Below are positions 32,243 through 41,059 of a stretch of DNA of 64,000 bases, piece after piece; the stretch's first letter is position 1, and every line of letters starts with the position of its first letter. The notes below the pieces were generated by a model. It saw nothing but the letters and a program-made list of their open reading frames with translations. It searched no databases and was not told where the DNA came from. The translations under genes and the position numbers were made by a program. Source of the stretch: Streptomyces sp. DSM 15324 (GTDB lineage Bacteria; Actinomycetota; Actinomycetes; Streptomycetales; Streptomycetaceae); assembly GCF_001514285.1 (NCBI RefSeq), contig NZ_KQ949031.1:248001-312000 (forward strand), read 5' to 3'.

Positions 32243-33961
32243 TTGCCCATCCCGCTCGACCACGAGTTCGTCCGCGCGGTCGCCCGCGCCGCCGACCGGT
32301 CGGCCGCACCCCTGGCGGCCGACCCGGCCGGGGAGCCCGCCGGCACGACCCACCGCGAACTGGCCCGGCGGGTGAAGACGCTGGTCGCGGCGTACCGTTC
32401 CCCCGAGTCGGTCCTGCACGGCAGCGAGCGGGCCGTCGACGCCGCCACGGTCCACCTGCGCGAACTGCGGGCCGCGCAGACCACCACCGGCCTCTTCGCC
32501 GGCGGCGACAACGTGCAGTCACCGCCGGACTCCGCGTTCACCGTCAACGACGTGTGCGACGCGCATGTCCTCGCCGCGGGCGCCGGGCCGCAGCTGCGGG
32601 ACGTCACGGCGGCGCTCGCCGAGATCGCCGACGCCGCCACCGGCGCGCTCCTCACCGGTGGGGTGCACACCCCCAACCACCGCTGGGAGCTGTGCGCGGC
32701 GCTGGCCCGGCTGCACCGGTCGTTCCCCGACGACCGGCTGGCGGACCGGGTCGAGCAGTGGCTCGCCGAGGGCGTCGACATCGACGCGGACGGCCTGTAC
32801 TCGGAACGCAGCGCCGTCTACGCGGCCCATGTGTCCAACCCCTCGCTGCTCCTGCTGGCCGGCGTGCTCGGCCGCGCCGACCTGCTGGACGCCGTCGAAC
32901 GCAATCTCGCCGCCACGCTGGACCTCATCCGACCGGACGGCACGGTGGAGACCGTCCACTCGCGGCGCCAGGACCAGCACCACCCGTACCCGCTGGCGCC
33001 CTACCTGGCGCACTACCGGCTGCTCGCGATCCGCACCGGCCGGGGCGACTTCAGCCGGGCGGCGCGGCTCGCCGCCGCCGGGGGCATCGACGACCCCGGC
33101 CTGCTCGCCGAGACCCTCCTGACCCCGGACCTGTGCCGGGTCCTGCCGGCACCGACCGCCGAGACCCTCCCCCGCACCCGGTACCTGGCCACCGCGCGCC
33201 TCGCCGCACACGCCTCGGCCGCCGCGCACACGGTGGTGTACGGCGGCTCCGACGTGCCCGCGCACCGGCGCATCCGCTCCGGCCTCGCCTGCAACCCCAC
33301 CTTCCTGCGTCTGTTCGCGGGCGACGCGGTCCTCGACGCGGTCCGTCTCTCCCGGGGCTTCTTCGACCTGGGCCCGTTCCGCGCCGCCGACATGCAGGCG
33401 TCCGCCGACGACCGGTACCTGCTCACCGAGACCCTCACGGCCGCCTACTACCAGCCGCTGCCGCCGGAGCGGCGACGGGACGACGGCGCCTACCGGATGG
33501 CGGACGAGGGACGCTTCTCGGCCGCGATGGCCTTCCCCGACCGGCCCCGCGACGACGTCTCGCACACGACCCGCGTCGATGTGGAGCTCCGGGAGGACGG
33601 TGCCGACCTGCGGATCGACCTCAGCGGACCACCGGTGCCCTGGGCCCTCGAACTGACCTTCCGGCCCGGTGGCGTGCCCGAGGGCGCGGTACCGCTCGGC
33701 GACGGGCGCTGGTGCCTGACCACCGGGCCGGTCACCTACCGGGCCGGTGACGACGAGATCCGGATCGAGGCCCACGTCGAGGCGGGCGACCCCCTCGCCG
33801 GGCCCGACCGGGGCGACGTCCTGCGCTACGACCCGGGTCAGGACCACACCGTCGTGGGCGGCACCGACGCCACGACCGGCGACCGCCTCTACCTCGGCGG
33901 ACTCGGCCCGCACACGGTGACCGTCGCACTGCGCGCCCGCCGGCCGGCGCCGGCCGTGTGA
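32243..33961 (+). CDS. Unassigned large enzyme-like protein in sugar ABC operon (1)
   Basis: A 572-residue cytoplasmic protein with no signal peptide. The first 380 residues are helix-rich with paired-helix spacing (ALAEIADAATGALL, HRWELCAALARLHRSF, SNPSLLLLAGVLGRADLL), like an alpha/alpha toroid. The last 150 are strand-rich (HTTRVDVELREDGADLRIDL). This resembles the shape of heparinase-type polysaccharide lyases and some glycoside hydrolases, but I see no decisive catalytic motif; TPNHRWE and YSERSAVY are candidates. The start is TTG at 32243 with AAGGA upstream, 2 bp after the permease stop. It probably acts on the imported sugar. Confidence 0.75.
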   Translation: MPIPLDHEFVRAVARAADRSAAPLAADPAGEPAGTTHRELARRVKTLVAAYRSPESVLHGSERAVDAATVHLRELRAAQTTTGLFAGGDNVQSPPDSAFTVNDVCDAHVLAAGAGPQLRDVTAALAEIADAATGALLTGGVHTPNHRWELCAALARLHRSFPDDRLADRVEQWLAEGVDIDADGLYSERSAVYAAHVSNPSLLLLAGVLGRADLLDAVERNLAATLDLIRPDGTVETVHSRRQDQHHPYPLAPYLAHYRLLAIRTGRGDFSRAARLAAAGGIDDPGLLAETLLTPDLCRVLPAPTAETLPRTRYLATARLAAHASAAAHTVVYGGSDVPAHRRIRSGLACNPTFLRLFAGDAVLDAVRLSRGFFDLGPFRAADMQASADDRYLLTETLTAAYYQPLPPERRRDDGAYRMADEGRFSAAMAFPDRPRDDVSHTTRVDVELREDGADLRIDLSGPPVPWALELTFRPGGVPEGAVPLGDGRWCLTTGPVTYRAGDDEIRIEAHVEAGDPLAGPDRGDVLRYDPGQDHTVVGGTDATTGDRLYLGGLGPHTVTVALRARRPAPAV

Positions 33962-34018
33962 CCCGACGACTTCGACGACCCACGCCATGGCCGTCCCCGG
34001 CATGAAGGGCTGACCCCC

Positions 34019-35854
34019 GTGCACCTCCTCCACCAGCGTGCCCCGCTGCACGACCTCCCGGACACCCCGGAGGCGTACGACGCCGTCCTCGCCGACGTCG
34101 TCGAGCAGGCCCTGGCCCGGCTCACGCCGGAGGGCAACCTCGAACACCCCGACTGCGACGACGACATCGGCGACACCTCCCTCGGCATCACCGCGCTGCT
34201 GGCCCTCGCCTGGCAGCGGGGCAAGGACCCGCGGCTGCCGGAGGCGGTGCACCGCAGCCTCGCCTTCCATCTGCGCGAGCGGGTGTACCGGGAGGACAAC
34301 CCCGGCTACCCCAACCGCACGGTCCGCGACTCGGGACTGCCCTACGCCCGCTACGTCCTCGCGCCGGGCGCCCACCCCATCGGCGACTGGCCCAGCACGG
34401 TGTGGGCCCTGCTCCAGGCCGTCACCCTCCTCGACACGGCGGACGGCCTCGTGCCCGACGACCAGCGCGCCGAGCTGCTGGAGGTGGCGCGGGGCTACTG
34501 GAGCTGGCTGACCGAGGCCACCTTCTTCAACCCGCAGGAGGCCGGGAACCAGGCCATCGGCTGTGTGGTGGGCGGTCTGATGCTGGCCCGGCATCTCGCA
34601 CCCGAGGAGGGCGAGCGGGTCCGCGCGCGGGCCCTCGCGCTGTACGACGGGAAGATCCGCGCCCACCGGGTCGCCGACCGGGGCGCCCTGCTGCCCCCCG
34701 AGCACGGCGGCGCCTACGACAACAACTACGGCCCGATCTCCCTCTCCTTCCTCGCCCAGGCCCACCGGATCAGCGGCGAGGACGTCTTCGCCGAGGACGG
34801 CGAGGCCCTCGCCCGCTACCTCGACGCCCGGCTGACCAACGGCGGCTTCGACAACGGCGGCCCCCGCTACAGCGAGCAGCACTCCGCCTTCGAGTCCGTG
34901 CTCGGCCTGCGCTACTTCGGCGCCCGCATCGGCTCCGACCTGGGCCGCTACCGGGGCGACAGCCGCTGGGCCCGGCACGCCGTCAAGCCGGACGGCGGGG
35001 TCGACGGACACTTCGCGTGGATGCTGGTCTGGCAGATCCAGGACACCACCCCCTGGCACCGGGAGCCGTCCACCGGGACCGCACGGCACCAGCTGCGGGC
35101 CGGCACCGTCTCCGTCGCCTTCGACGACCGGATGACCCCGGCCGTGATCGAGGCGGCGGGCACCTACCTCCTGCCGGCCGCGGTCGACCGCCAGCACGGC
35201 TTCGGCCCCGTCACCGACGGCTTCCTGCTGTGCCGGCCCATGGGCGAGGTCCGCGTCCGCGACGTCCGCGCCGACGGACTGACCGCCAAGCTGGTCACCA
35301 AGCCGGTCGTCGGCCGCGACCACGTCCTGCGCCATGTGCGGTCCCTGTACGTCACCGACGGCAGCACCCTGTGGACGACGGTCGCCGTGGAACGCCTCGA
35401 CGGCAGCCCCTATCTGCTGGCCGGCCTGCCGTACGCCGAGGACGACGGCGACCGGGTCCGCCGTACGGCCCACGCGCCCGTCTCCTCGGCGGGCACCCTG
35501 CGCCTGACCCACCCCGAGGCGACGGGCGCCGACCACTTCGACACCCGTGCCGCGCTGACGCAGGAGCAGGCCGCCTTCGCCCTGGCGGAGGACCCGCGCG
35601 GCTACGGCAACCCGGACCAGGGCTGGGCCCATCTGGTGCGCTCCAGCGCCCTGGAGGCCGGTCCGATCGCCGACGCCCCCGACGACCTGCACGTCTTCGC
35701 GGTGCGCTACGGCACCGAGGAGCCGTCGGGCGTCCGCGCGGCCTGGACGCCGGACGGACTGACCGTGACCACGGACGCCTTCACCGCCGTACTCGGACCC
35801 GACGACGCGCACGCCGAGCCGCAGCTGACCCTGCGCGCCGCCGTCGGCAGCTGA
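34019..35854 (+). CDS. Unassigned large enzyme-like protein in sugar ABC operon (2)
   Basis: A 611-residue protein without a signal peptide. Residues 1-330 look like a helical toroid, with conspicuous polar motifs HPDCDDDIGDTSLGI, QEAGNQAIGCVVGGLM, YDNNYGPISLSFLAQAH and GFDNGGPRYSEQHSAFES. Residues 330-611 look like a beta sandwich. The plan parallels the preceding gene without obvious sequence identity. Asn, Tyr and His in NNYG and SEQH may form the active site. Start is GTG at 34019 after AAGGGC. It is the last gene of the operon; a role in breaking or trimming an imported glycan is inferred. Confidence 0.75.
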   Translation: MHLLHQRAPLHDLPDTPEAYDAVLADVVEQALARLTPEGNLEHPDCDDDIGDTSLGITALLALAWQRGKDPRLPEAVHRSLAFHLRERVYREDNPGYPNRTVRDSGLPYARYVLAPGAHPIGDWPSTVWALLQAVTLLDTADGLVPDDQRAELLEVARGYWSWLTEATFFNPQEAGNQAIGCVVGGLMLARHLAPEEGERVRARALALYDGKIRAHRVADRGALLPPEHGGAYDNNYGPISLSFLAQAHRISGEDVFAEDGEALARYLDARLTNGGFDNGGPRYSEQHSAFESVLGLRYFGARIGSDLGRYRGDSRWARHAVKPDGGVDGHFAWMLVWQIQDTTPWHREPSTGTARHQLRAGTVSVAFDDRMTPAVIEAAGTYLLPAAVDRQHGFGPVTDGFLLCRPMGEVRVRDVRADGLTAKLVTKPVVGRDHVLRHVRSLYVTDGSTLWTTVAVERLDGSPYLLAGLPYAEDDGDRVRRTAHAPVSSAGTLRLTHPEATGADHFDTRAALTQEQAAFALAEDPRGYGNPDQGWAHLVRSSALEAGPIADAPDDLHVFAVRYGTEEPSGVRAAWTPDGLTVTTDAFTAVLGPDDAHAEPQLTLRAAVGS

Positions 35855-35886
35855 CCGCGTCCCGCCCCGCAGGGGGTACGCCGAAG

Positions 35887-36534
35887 CTAACCCGGGCCAC
35901 CGACATCGGCCCCGACCAGCAGATCGGCGCGGTCCCGGGTGGCCGCCACCAGTGCGGCGTTGAGCTGGTCGCTGCGCGTCACCCACGCCACCGCCTCTTG
36001 ATGGCCCTTGCCGAACTCCTCGTGCCGCGCGATCAGCCGGCGCACGCGCTCCTCCTCGTCCGCCTCGACGAACCACACCTCGTCCAGCTCGCCCCTCACC
36101 CGCGCCCACGGGCCCGTGCCGAGGAGGAGGTAGTTCCCCTCGGTGACGACCAGACGGGCCGCCGGCTCCACCGGGATCGCTCCCGCGATCGGCTGCTCCA
36201 GCACCCGCTCGAACCCCGGCGCGTACACCAGGTCGCCGGAGTCCTCCCGCAGCCGCCGCAGCAGCGCCGCGTACCCGGCGGCGTCGAAGGTGTCCGGCGC
36301 GCCCTTGCGGTCCCGGCGGCCCAGCCGCTCCAGCTCCGCGTCGGCGAGGTGGAAGCCGTCCATCGGGACGTGCGCCGCCCATCGGCCGCCGTCGGCGTTC
36401 AGGTCCCGCACCAGGCGCTCGGCGAGGGTCGTCTTGCCGGCGCCGGGGCTGCCGGTGATCCCGAGGAGCGCGCGCGGCCGGCCGGGCCCGGCGAGGGAAC
36501 GGGCCCGCCGCAGCAGATCGTCGAAAGTGAGCAC
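35887..36534 (-). CDS. P-loop nucleoside/pantothenate kinase-like protein
   Basis: The 215-residue protein begins with a Walker A GITGSPGAGKTT and continues with HVPMDGFHLADAELERLGRRDRKGAP, a signature of the uridine kinase/phosphoribulokinase/pantothenate kinase group. An acidic YAPGFERVLEQP and TEGNYLLL follow. It phosphorylates a small hydroxyl-bearing molecule; the substrate cannot be named, and a sugar is possible given the context. Start is GTG at 36534. It is on the opposite strand between two sugar blocks, convergent with the unassigned enzyme 2. Confidence 0.85.
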   Translation of the reverse strand: MLTFDDLLRRARSLAGPGRPRALLGITGSPGAGKTTLAERLVRDLNADGGRWAAHVPMDGFHLADAELERLGRRDRKGAPDTFDAAGYAALLRRLREDSGDLVYAPGFERVLEQPIAGAIPVEPAARLVVTEGNYLLLGTGPWARVRGELDEVWFVEADEEERVRRLIARHEEFGKGHQEAVAWVTRSDQLNAALVAATRDRADLLVGADVGGPG

Positions 36535-36602
36535 ACAGCAGAGTGTCGCAGTCTCCTGGGAGGAGACCCATGGAGACCGACAGGGAGGGAAGGAGGGCGA
36601 CC

Positions 36603-36998
36603 GTGTCCGACGACGAGACGCAGATCCGCACCCTGATCACCCGCTGGGCCGACGCCGTCCACCGCGGGGACCTCGACACGGTCCTCGCGGGCCACGCCGA
36701 GGACCTCGTCATGTACGACGTGCCGGCACCGCACGAGGGCATCCGCGGCCTGGCCGCCTACCGGGCCTGCTGGCCCCCGTTCTTCGCCTGGCAGGCCCAG
36801 GGCGCCCGCTTCGACATCGACACCCTCGACGTCACCGCCGGGCGCGACGTCGCCTACGCCCACGCCCTGCTGCGCTGCGGGACACCGCGGGAACTCGCCG
36901 AGAGCCCCACCCTGCGGCTGCGCCTCACCTTCGGCCTGCGCAAGGAGCACGGTCGCTGGCTGATCGCGCACGAGCACCACTCCTTCCCCCACGACTGA
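36603..36998 (+). CDS. SnoaL-like / SgcJ-EcaC family NTF2-fold protein
   Basis: The 131-residue protein shows the NTF2-fold pattern of the SgcJ/EcaC group: DETQIRTLITRWADAVHRGDLDTVLAGHAEDLVMYD with the pocket Asp and Tyr, then RLRLTFGLRKEHGRWLIAHEHHS at the end. No enzymatic role can be assigned. Two starts have strong ribosome sites: ATG at 36570 (GGAGGAG) and GTG at 36603 (GAAGGAGG). The latter was chosen since it starts right before the conserved region. It lies 38 bp before the beta-phosphoglucomutase-like gene. Confidence 0.8.
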   Translation: MSDDETQIRTLITRWADAVHRGDLDTVLAGHAEDLVMYDVPAPHEGIRGLAAYRACWPPFFAWQAQGARFDIDTLDVTAGRDVAYAHALLRCGTPRELAESPTLRLRLTFGLRKEHGRWLIAHEHHSFPHD

Positions 36999-37036
36999 CG
37001 TCATACCGGCGCCGATCCCGGGGAACCGGACCCTGT

Positions 37037-37777
37037 ATGACGACGACGCTCGGCCTCCCCGAAACCATCCAGGCCTGCCTCTTCGACCTCGACGGGGTCG
37101 TCACCCGGACGGCGGTGGTGCACGCGGCCGCCTGGAAGGAGACCTTCGACGCCTTCCTGCACGCGCGCGTGGGCGACGGATTCCGCCCGTTCGACGCGGA
37201 CGACTACGACGAGTACGTGGACGGCCGCCCCCGCGCGGACGGGGTGCGCACCTTCCTCGCCTCCCGGGACATCCACCTCCCGGAGGGCCGGCCCGACGAC
37301 CCGCCCGACGCGGCCACCGTCCACGGCCTCGGCAACCGCAAGAACGAGATCCTCCTGGCGAGGATCCGCACCGACGGCGTCCAGCCCTACGACGGCACCC
37401 TCCACTTCATCGAGGCCGTCCGCGCGCGGGGACTGCGCACGGCGATCGTCTCCTCCAGCGCCAACACCCGGGACGTGCTGCGCTCGATCGGCGCCGAGCA
37501 CCTCTTCGACGTACGGATCGACGGGGTCGTGGCGGCCGAACGGGGACTGCCCGGCAAGCCGCGCCCCGACACCTTCCTCGCCGCCGCCCGCGACCTCGGC
37601 GTCCCGCCGGCCCGGGCGGCCGTCTTCGAGGACGCGCTGGCCGGGATGGACGCCGGACGGGCCGGGAACTTCGGGTACGTCGTGGGCGTTGACCGCGTCG
37701 GACAGACCGACGCGCTGTACGCGCACGGCGCCGACGTCGTCGTCAAGGACCTCGCCGAGCTGGGAGGGCAGGCGTGA
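37037..37777 (+). CDS. Beta-phosphoglucomutase-like HAD hydrolase
   Basis: A 246-residue HAD-family protein. The nucleophile motif is CLFDLDGVVT near residues 15-24, followed by a helical cap with RPRADGVRTFL, the Thr/Ser motif IVSSSAN, and GKPRPDTFL plus VFEDALAGMDAG near the end. These are features of beta-phosphoglucomutase, which converts beta-glucose 1-phosphate to glucose 6-phosphate. The gene overlaps the GH65 start as GTGA, the usual pairing for a disaccharide phosphorylase that releases beta-glucose 1-phosphate. Trehalose-6-phosphatase-like or other HAD roles are less likely. Confidence 0.9.
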   Translation: MTTTLGLPETIQACLFDLDGVVTRTAVVHAAAWKETFDAFLHARVGDGFRPFDADDYDEYVDGRPRADGVRTFLASRDIHLPEGRPDDPPDAATVHGLGNRKNEILLARIRTDGVQPYDGTLHFIEAVRARGLRTAIVSSSANTRDVLRSIGAEHLFDVRIDGVVAAERGLPGKPRPDTFLAAARDLGVPPARAAVFEDALAGMDAGRAGNFGYVVGVDRVGQTDALYAHGADVVVKDLAELGGQA

Positions 37778-40116
37778 TCACCCACCGTTCGTACACCGTG
37801 GAACCGTGGTGCGTACGCGAGACGGCGCTCGGACTCGACGTCCTCGCCCAGAGCGAGTCGGTCTTCGCCCTGTCCAACGGCCACGTCGGCTGGCGCGGCA
37901 ACCTCGACGAGGGCGAACCGCACGGCCTGCCCGGCTCCTACCTCAACGGCGTCCACGAACTGCACCCCCTGCCCTACGCCGAGGCGGGCTACGGCTACCC
38001 GGAGTCCGGGCAGACCGTCATCAACGTCACCAACGGCAAGGTCCTGCGGCTCCTCGTCGACGACGAGCCCTTCGACCTGCGCTACGGCCGCCTCGTCGCC
38101 CACGAGCGCGTGCTGGACCTGCGGCGCGGCGTCCTGGAGCGCAGCTGCGAGTGGACCTCCCCGGCCGGCACCACGGTCCGGGTGCGCTCGACCCGGCTGG
38201 TCTCCCTCGCCCAGCGGGCCGTCGCCGCCGTCGCCTACGAGGTGGAGGCCGTCGGCGGCCGCTCCCGGGTGGTGATCCAGTCCGAACTGGTCGCCAACGA
38301 GAGCCTGCCCGACCCCGACGGCGACCCGCGCGCCGCCCGCGCCCTGAAGTCCCCGCTGGAACCCGAGGAGGACGTCGCCGTCGGCAACCGGCTGCGCCTG
38401 GTGCACCGGACGAAACGCAGCGGACTGCGGGTGGCCGTCGCCGCCGACCACACCGTCACCGGCCCCGGCCGGACCACGACGAGCAGCGAGAGCAATACGG
38501 ACGTGGCCCGGCTGACCGTCACCTCCGTGCTGGAACCGGGCCAGACGCTGCGGGTGGAGAAGATCGTCGCGCACGGCTGGTCCGGAGCCCGCTCCCGGCC
38601 CGCGATGAGCGACCAGGTCGAGGCCGCGCTCGCCGCCGCCGGGCACAGCGGCTGGCAGGGCCTCCTCGACGAACAGCGCGCCTGCCTCGACGACTTCTGG
38701 GCCCGCGCCGACGTCGAGGTCGACGGCGACGAGGAGATCCAGCAGGCGGTCCGCTTCGCCCTCTTCCACGTGTTCCAGGCGGGCGCCCGCGCCGAGCAGC
38801 GCGCCATCCCCGCCAAGGGACTGACCGGCTCCGGCTACGACGGACACGCCTTCTGGGACACCGAGACCTTCGTGCTGCCCCTGCTCACCTACACCGCCCC
38901 CGACGCGGTCGCCGAGGCACTGCGCTGGCGGCAGAACACCCTGCCCGCCGCCCGCGAACGCGCCGCCCAACTGGGCCTGGGCGGCGCCGCCTTCCCCTGG
39001 CGGACCATCGAGGGCTCCGAGGGCTCCGCCTACTGGCCGGCCGGCACCGCCGCCTTCCATGTCAACGCCGACATCGCCGACGCCGTCGTCCGGTACGTGG
39101 AAGCCACCGGCGACCTGGACTTCGAAGCGGCAACGGGCGTCGAACTGCTGGTGGAGACCGCCCGCCTGTGGCGCTCCCTCGGCCACCACGACACCCACGG
39201 CACCTTCCACATAGACGGTGTCACCGGCCCCGACGAGTACAGCGCGGTCGCCGACGACAACACGTACACCAACCTGATGGCCCGCGCGAACCTCCTCGCG
39301 GCCGCCGACGCCGTGGAACGCCATCCGGAGGCCGCGGCCCGGCTCGGCGTGGACGACGAGGAGAGCGCCGCCTGGCGGGACGCGGCCGAGGCGGTGCACC
39401 TCCCGTACAACCACGAACTCGGCGTGCACGAACAGCACGCCGGCTTCACCCGCTACCAGCGCTGGGACTTCGCCGGCACCCGACCCGACCAGTACCCGCT
39501 GCTGCTGCACTTCCCGTACTTCGACCTCTACCGCAAGCAGGTCGTCAAACAGGCCGACCTGGTCCTCGCGATGTACACCTGCGACGGCTGCTTCGACGAC
39601 GAACAGCTCGCCCGCAACTTCGCCTACTACGAGCCCCTCACCGTCCGTGACTCCTCGCTGTCCGCCTGCTGCCAGGCCGTGATCGCCGCCCAGGCCGGCC
39701 ATCTGCGCCTCGCCTACGCCTACACCGCCGAGGCCGCGCTCATGGACCTGGCCGACCTGGAGGAGAACACCCGCGACGGGCTGCACATGGCCTCCCTCGC
39801 CGGCACCTGGACCGCCCTGGTGGCCGGCTTCGGCGGACTGCGCCGCGACGGCACCGGCCTGCGCTTCGCGCCCCGGCTGCCCGAGCGGTTCAGCCGGCTC
39901 TCGTTCAGCGTCCAGCTCCGCGGCAGCCGGCTGCGGGTGGAGATCGGGCCCGACAAGGCGACGTACACCCTGCTCTCCGGCGGCCCCCTGACGATCCGCC
40001 ACCACGGCGAGCCCCTCACGGTGAACGGCGACGGCCCCGTGGTGCGCCCGCTGCCGCCCGCGCCGGTCCGCACGGCGCCCGCCCAGCCGCCGCACCGGTC
40101 ACCGAAGAGCCGTTGA
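37774..40116 (+). CDS. Glycoside hydrolase family 65 (disaccharide phosphorylase)
   Basis: The 780-residue protein has the GH65 layout: N-terminal beta sandwich (to about 270), linker, (alpha/alpha)6 barrel (about 310-690) and C-terminal strands. The catalytic acid Glu lies in TGPDEY near residue 487, and GYDGHAFWDTETFVLP and the phosphate-site region KQADLV are conserved. GH65 enzymes phosphorolyse trehalose, maltose, kojibiose or nigerose without ATP. The exact disaccharide cannot be read from the motifs. It is translationally coupled to the mutase gene upstream. A proteinaceous low-complexity tail ends the protein. Confidence 0.93.
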   Translation: MITHRSYTVEPWCVRETALGLDVLAQSESVFALSNGHVGWRGNLDEGEPHGLPGSYLNGVHELHPLPYAEAGYGYPESGQTVINVTNGKVLRLLVDDEPFDLRYGRLVAHERVLDLRRGVLERSCEWTSPAGTTVRVRSTRLVSLAQRAVAAVAYEVEAVGGRSRVVIQSELVANESLPDPDGDPRAARALKSPLEPEEDVAVGNRLRLVHRTKRSGLRVAVAADHTVTGPGRTTTSSESNTDVARLTVTSVLEPGQTLRVEKIVAHGWSGARSRPAMSDQVEAALAAAGHSGWQGLLDEQRACLDDFWARADVEVDGDEEIQQAVRFALFHVFQAGARAEQRAIPAKGLTGSGYDGHAFWDTETFVLPLLTYTAPDAVAEALRWRQNTLPAARERAAQLGLGGAAFPWRTIEGSEGSAYWPAGTAAFHVNADIADAVVRYVEATGDLDFEAATGVELLVETARLWRSLGHHDTHGTFHIDGVTGPDEYSAVADDNTYTNLMARANLLAAADAVERHPEAAARLGVDDEESAAWRDAAEAVHLPYNHELGVHEQHAGFTRYQRWDFAGTRPDQYPLLLHFPYFDLYRKQVVKQADLVLAMYTCDGCFDDEQLARNFAYYEPLTVRDSSLSACCQAVIAAQAGHLRLAYAYTAEAALMDLADLEENTRDGLHMASLAGTWTALVAGFGGLRRDGTGLRFAPRLPERFSRLSFSVQLRGSRLRVEIGPDKATYTLLSGGPLTIRHHGEPLTVNGDGPVVRPLPPAPVRTAPAQPPHRSPKSR

Positions 40117-40194
40117 GCCGTACACGGGTTTCCCGGCCGCCTCGGGCAGGTAGGTAGTCGGGTGTCGGCGACCGGGCGGGCGAGGGGGAGTGGC

Positions 40195-41052
40195 ATGACG
40201 GCGGACCGTGGGCACGAGGGCCGGCCGGCCCCGGAGTTCTTCACACCGGGCAATTCGTCCTTCACGCAGTTCCTGGCGGCACACCGCCCCGGACTGCTTC
40301 CCACCCGTCCGCCGTTCCCCGACGGCGTCCGCGCCGCCCCCGACGCCTTCCCGCACGGCACCACGGTCCTCGCCCTCGCCTACCGCGACGGCGTCCTGAT
40401 CGCGGGCGACCGCCGCGCCACGATGGGCCACCTCATCGCCCAGCGCGACCTGGAGAAGGTGCACCCGGCGGACGACCACACCGCCGTCGCCTTCGCCGGC
40501 ACCGTCGGCCTCGCCCTGGACATGGTGAAGCTCTACCAGGTCGAGCTGACCCACTTCGAGAAGGTCGAGGGCATCCCGATGACCCTCGGCGCCAAGGCGC
40601 GCCGGCTCGCCACGATGATCCGGCAGAACCTCGGCCAGGCCATGCAGGGCCTCGCCGTCGTCCCCCTCCTCGCGGGCTACGACTTCGCCGCGCCCGAGGG
40701 CGCCAGGGGCCGTATCTTCAGCTTCGACGTGGCCGGCGGCCTCTACGAGAAGGCCCCCTTCCACGCCGAGGGCTCCGGCTCCCCCTACGCCCGGGGCGCC
40801 CTGAAGAAGCTGTTCCGCCCGGACATGTCCCGCCGTCAGGCGGCCCTCACCGCGCTCCAGGCCCTCTACGACGCGGCCGACGACGACTCCGCCACCGGCG
40901 GCCCCGACATCGGCCGCCGGATCTTCCCGATCGTCTCCGTCATCACGGAGGAAGGCTTCGCCCGCTTGCCTCAGGCGGAGACGGAGGAGCTGACCCGGGA
41001 GATGGTGGAACACCGCGGCAGGAGGCCGGACGGCCCCCACGCCATCCCGTGA
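40195..41052 (+). CDS. prcB: Proteasome beta subunit, orphan copy
   Basis: The 285-residue protein is a 20S proteasome beta subunit. A 55-residue propeptide (including EFFTPGNSSFTQFL) precedes the self-processing site HG-TT. Numbering from that Thr gives Thr1, Asp17 (AGDRRA) and Lys33 (LEKVH), the exact catalytic set, and GSGS and DDDSATGGPD supply the remaining conserved Ser and Asp. All catalytic residues are intact. In actinobacteria prcB normally sits with pup and prcA; here neither is in the window, and the neighbours are GH65 and an unrelated protein. It is probably a second, paralogous copy. Start is ATG at 40195 with GAGGGGGAG upstream. Confidence 0.9.
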   Translation: MTADRGHEGRPAPEFFTPGNSSFTQFLAAHRPGLLPTRPPFPDGVRAAPDAFPHGTTVLALAYRDGVLIAGDRRATMGHLIAQRDLEKVHPADDHTAVAFAGTVGLALDMVKLYQVELTHFEKVEGIPMTLGAKARRLATMIRQNLGQAMQGLAVVPLLAGYDFAAPEGARGRIFSFDVAGGLYEKAPFHAEGSGSPYARGALKKLFRPDMSRRQAALTALQALYDAADDDSATGGPDIGRRIFPIVSVITEEGFARLPQAETEELTREMVEHRGRRPDGPHAIP

Positions 41053-41059
41053 GCACCCC

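Noticed and set aside
32519..36742. A 1407-residue open frame on the minus strand
   Set aside because: It is antisense to well-supported sugar genes, has biased composition and no domain; it is a by-product of high GC.
37387..40095. A 902-residue minus-strand open frame antisense to GH65
   Set aside because: Same artefact; GH65 motifs are unambiguous on the plus strand.
40195..41052. Reading the prcB gene as part of the main proteasome operon
   Set aside because: No prcA, pup, arc or dop gene lies within the window on either side.
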